From ZC4RG29 sp964521255 (GTDB lineage: Bacteria; Bacteroidota; Bacteroidia; Cytophagales; Cyclobacteriaceae): a DNA stretch of 64,000 nt. Positions 61,108 to 64,000 of this stretch are shown piece after piece. The notes beneath the pieces were generated by a model that did no database searches, was not told the origin of the DNA, and was given only the letters and a program-made list of their open reading frames with translations. The stretch is from assembly GCA_964521255.1 (NCBI GenBank), contig CAZFRM010000007.1, forward strand, positions 62,001 through 126,000, written 5' to 3'. Position 1 is the stretch's first letter; the number at the start of each line of letters is the position of its first letter. The translations under genes were made by a program, and so were the position numbers.

Positions 61108-64000
61108 ATGCAACTAGCCAAGCTGGAGATCAAGGGATTTAAGAGTTTTGCCGACAAAATTGTAATCAATTTTGACGAGGGAATTACGGGTATCGTGGGC
61201 CCCAATGGCTGCGGAAAGTCCAACGTTGTAGACTCTATCCGTTGGGTTTTGGGTGAACAAAAAACCAGCGCTTTAAGATCGGAGAAGATGGAAAATGTCA
61301 TCTTCAACGGCACCAGTCAGCGCTCGGCTCAACAAATGGCTGAGGTATCGCTTACCATTAACAACACAAAGAACATACTTCCCACAGAGTACTCTCAGAT
61401 TACAATTACCCGGAGATTGTATCGCAGCGGTGAAAGTGAATACTTATTAAACGGTGTCACTTGCCGCCTGAAAGATATAACAAACCTTTTCCTCGATACC
61501 GGTGTGGCGTCAAACAGTTATGCCATTATCGAATTAGGAATGGTGGATGATTTGCTGAATGACAAAGACAACTCACGTAGAATGCTCTTCGAAGAGGCTG
61601 CCGGTATTTCCAAGTTCAAAAAGCGTAAAAAGGAAACACTCAAAAAACTTGAAGATACTGACGCTGACCTTGAGCGCGTAGAAGACCTTCTCTTTGAAAT
61701 TGAGAAGAACATGAAGAGCCTTGAAAAACAGGCCAAGCAAACGGAGAATTATTATAAGATCAAAGAAGAGTACAAACAGAAAAGTATAGGTCTTGCCAAA
61801 GTTGTGGTGAATAAACAAAAAGAAAAGTTTAACGCCATCAGCAAGAAGATTGACGAAGAGAATGATCTTAAGATCTCTTACAACACACAAATTGCCGAGA
61901 AAGAAGCTTCCATTGAAAAGGCCAAGGCAGAACTTGTTGTAAAAGAAAAGACATTGTCAGCTCGACAAAAGTCCATTAATGAGTTTGTTGCCAACATCCG
62001 TCACTACGAAAGTGAAAAGCAAATTAAAAACGAGCGCCTGAAATATCTTAACGACAGGGCCGCTGGTTTGCGTGAGCAGATCGAACAGGATAAGAAAAGT
62101 AATGAGCGTGCACGCTTCAGTATTCAAAGTTTGGAATCTGAAAGAGATGCCGCAATAGAAATATTCAACGATATCAATCAAAGGTTACAGCTCTTAAAGA
62201 CTGAGTACGATGAGCAAAAAAGAAAAACCATTGCACTGCAAAGTGAGTCCGATAACCTAAGGACCATTCAGCGCGAACACCAGGAACAAAGCTTCCAGTT
62301 AAACAAGGATGTTGAGATCAGGGAAATTCAAATCAGTTCCTTAAAACAAGAACTGGAAAAGACGGCTACTGATTCAAGTCAGCAAAATGCAAGCCTTGTA
62401 GAATTTGAAAAGAAACTTATTGTCCTGCAAGAGGAACTTGCTGAAAAGACAACGCAGGTAGAAAATCTTAAAAAAGAAGAAGAGGAAGTCAAACAACGTT
62501 ATACGGATACCGAGAAGGCTATTGAGATGATTCGTGAAGAGATGACCGGCATAAGCCGTAAACTCGACGCGCGTCAGAATGAATACAACCTTACCAAGTC
62601 GCTCGTTGACAACCTCGAAGGCTTTCCTGAAGCGATTCGATTCCTTCGTAAAAAGGTAAGCAAAAACGCTCCTCTCCTTTCTGATATTCTTTCTTGTCCG
62701 GAAGAATATCGTGTTGCTGTAGAAAACTACCTCGAACCTTTTCTCAATTATTATATCGTTGAGCATGAGTCGGAAGCTTTCGAGGCTATCAATATTCTGA
62801 GTGATGCTTCAAAAGGAAAAGCTAACTTCTTTATACTCGATGCATTTGAAAAGTTTCAACCCTCTGAAACAAAAACGTATGATCACGCTTTTCCTGCTGC
62901 GCAGATCATTGAGTTTGATCCGAAGTATAAAAAGCTCATGTCGAATATTCTTGAAGGAGTTTACATTCATGAAGGTGACATCAAGAGCATTCCGTTAGAA
63001 GATGAGAATACTTTTATTACGAAAAGCGGAAATGTTACACGTAAGAAGTACAGCATCTCAGGTGGCTCAGTAGGATTATTTGAAGGAAAGAAAATCGGGC
63101 GGGCAAGAAATCTTGAGAAGCTTGAAAAAGAAATCAAGTCTTTATCATCTCAGCTTGAAGATGTTCGTCAGAATCTCCTTAATCGTCAGCGTGATCTTGA
63201 AAAATTAAGGAATAATAATCTTCGTCACCGGATTGAAGAATCGCAAAACACCGTTCGCCAGGTAAATGATGAGTATGTTTCTATTCGTACGAAGCGCGAA
63301 CAGTTTTCTCACATGCTCAACAGCGCTGATCTTCGCCGCGAAGACATATTAGAAAAGATCGACACGCTTTTAACTGAACTGGATGATCTTAAGCCCAAAG
63401 CGCAAGATGCTCTGCATAGATTACAGGAACAGGAAACCAAGCTTTCCATAGTAACAGAACATGTTGCCGGAGATAACGAATTACTTAGTCAGAAGTCAGC
63501 TTCCTATAACGATCAGAACATTCTTTTCCATCAACAAGAGAACAGAGTAAAAAGTATCGAACAGGAAATTCGATATAAGCAGGAGTCGATGGAACTAAGT
63601 GGTCAGCGTATTGAAGGTAATACGGGTGAGCTGCAAAAGAATGAAGAAGAGATCAAGATCATTGTTGAACACACCATGACTAACGACGATGAGTTGTTAG
63701 CGATGTATTCCGAGAAAGGTGAAATGGAAAAAGGTCTCAGTGAAGCGGAGAAAGAATATTATGAATCTCGCGGCAGCATTGATAAAGTAGAAAAAGAATT
63801 ACGTGAAGTTCAGCACGCTCGTCAAAACAGTGATACACTACTAATGCAACTGCAGAATGAGTTAAGCGAAAGCAAGCTTGGCCTCAATTCTGTAAAAGAA
63901 AGGTTGTCCGTTGAGTTCAATGTTGATCTCGACACAGTGTTAAGCGAAACCACTGTTGAAGAAAACGAGGCTTTGCTGGAGTCTGATGAAGATAAAATAC
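61108..64000 (+). CDS. smc: Chromosome segregation protein SMC (3' end outside window)
   Basis: The frame is open from the ATG at 61108 to the window end (964 codons). The N-terminal ATPase head begins 'LEIKGFKSFADKIVINFDEGITGIVGPNGCGKSN', with Walker A GPNGCGKSN at about 31-39, and 'EYLLNGVTCRLKDITNLFLDTG' follows. A long coiled coil (about 165-500) leads to the hinge (about 500-620, including GFPEAIRFLRKK and DILSCPEEYRVAVENYL), after which the returning coiled coil starts. SMC dimers compact and segregate DNA with ScpA/B. The Walker B and signature motifs lie beyond the window. Confidence 0.97.
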   Translation, partial: MQLAKLEIKGFKSFADKIVINFDEGITGIVGPNGCGKSNVVDSIRWVLGEQKTSALRSEKMENVIFNGTSQRSAQQMAEVSLTINNTKNILPTEYSQITITRRLYRSGESEYLLNGVTCRLKDITNLFLDTGVASNSYAIIELGMVDDLLNDKDNSRRMLFEEAAGISKFKKRKKETLKKLEDTDADLERVEDLLFEIEKNMKSLEKQAKQTENYYKIKEEYKQKSIGLAKVVVNKQKEKFNAISKKIDEENDLKISYNTQIAEKEASIEKAKAELVVKEKTLSARQKSINEFVANIRHYESEKQIKNERLKYLNDRAAGLREQIEQDKKSNERARFSIQSLESERDAAIEIFNDINQRLQLLKTEYDEQKRKTIALQSESDNLRTIQREHQEQSFQLNKDVEIREIQISSLKQELEKTATDSSQQNASLVEFEKKLIVLQEELAEKTTQVENLKKEEEEVKQRYTDTEKAIEMIREEMTGISRKLDARQNEYNLTKSLVDNLEGFPEAIRFLRKKVSKNAPLLSDILSCPEEYRVAVENYLEPFLNYYIVEHESEAFEAINILSDASKGKANFFILDAFEKFQPSETKTYDHAFPAAQIIEFDPKYKKLMSNILEGVYIHEGDIKSIPLEDENTFITKSGNVTRKKYSISGGSVGLFEGKKIGRARNLEKLEKEIKSLSSQLEDVRQNLLNRQRDLEKLRNNNLRHRIEESQNTVRQVNDEYVSIRTKREQFSHMLNSADLRREDILEKIDTLLTELDDLKPKAQDALHRLQEQETKLSIVTEHVAGDNELLSQKSASYNDQNILFHQQENRVKSIEQEIRYKQESMELSGQRIEGNTGELQKNEEEIKIIVEHTMTNDDELLAMYSEKGEMEKGLSEAEKEYYESRGSIDKVEKELREVQHARQNSDTLLMQLQNELSESKLGLNSVKERLSVEFNVDLDTVLSETTVEENEALLESDEDKI

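Noticed and set aside
60960..61142. A short plus-strand frame before smc
   Set aside because: It covers the smc -7 box and leader hairpin and overlaps the smc start in another frame.

Overview
The window looks like chromosomal DNA of a Bacteroidota bacterium, most likely a gliding-type member of the Cytophagales. The evidence is a type IX secretion (T9SS) plug protein, one protein with a type A T9SS C-terminal domain and one giant adhesin with a type B ('gliding motility-associated') domain, PorT-like outer-membrane barrels, many lipoproteins, almost no Shine-Dalgarno sequences, and promoters of the Bacteroidota form TTG-N(17-23)-TAnnTTTG. No rRNA, CRISPR array, complete insertion sequence or prophage is visible.

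Layout. 1-5 kb: a partial PfkB kinase and a GlcN6P deaminase-like gene, a PepSY-like secreted protein, a hicB-hicA pair, one intact tRNA-Asp and one broken tRNA-Asp-like copy, a tiny lipoprotein and a TetR regulator. 5-16 kb: an S9 peptidase, a minisatellite, the overlapping run gatB / TlpA-like / DUF3298 lipoprotein, alaS, and two tandem M23 peptidases. 16-25 kb: ORF6N protein, CapA-like protein, MerR regulator and dprA, then a variable accessory stretch (19.9-23.7 kb) of a Bro-N gene and small orphan genes starting exactly at the 3' end of dprA, then a TPR protein and an HMG-CoA lyase-type enzyme. 25-31 kb: a DUF1800 / DUF1501 / PorT-like / lipoprotein gene set. 31-39 kb: murB, a 25-residue Lys/Ala peptide, dCMP deaminase-type enzyme, DUF2911, DUF1080, small lipoproteins, lgt and a sorbosone-dehydrogenase-like lipoprotein. 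39-47 kb: an ABC-F ATPase, a four-gene set with an ECF sigma factor and a probable dual-membrane-spanning anti-sigma factor, and the T9SS plug convergent with an orphan Cas6-like gene. 47-52 kb: ychF, a PUR-family protein, DUF58, ferredoxin and a LuxC-type acyl-CoA reductase. 52-64 kb: the 2639-residue repeat adhesin with a small companion gene, a membrane-anchored protein, and the first three quarters of smc.

The most notable points are: (i) a Cas6-family protein with no CRISPR context that seems to lack the catalytic Tyr/His and starts with TTG; (ii) an ECF sigma factor overlapping a protein with a cytoplasmic domain, one inner-membrane helix, a long low-complexity linker and an outer-membrane barrel; (iii) a 30-bp direct repeat (28/30) of the dprA 3' end bounding a 1.6-kb accessory segment; (iv) a tRNA-Asp copy whose anticodon arm has been replaced by a palindrome, whose 10-bp core also occurs inside a composite inverted repeat before dprA; (v) three MITE-like inverted repeats; (vi) a 534-bp repeat period in the adhesin with about 400 bp identical between adjacent copies.

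Start sites were chosen by eye. Where a longer reading frame begins with TTG or GTG but an ATG with a clean signal peptide or family-like N-terminus lies inside, the inner ATG is given. No database search was possible; family names rest on recognised motifs.
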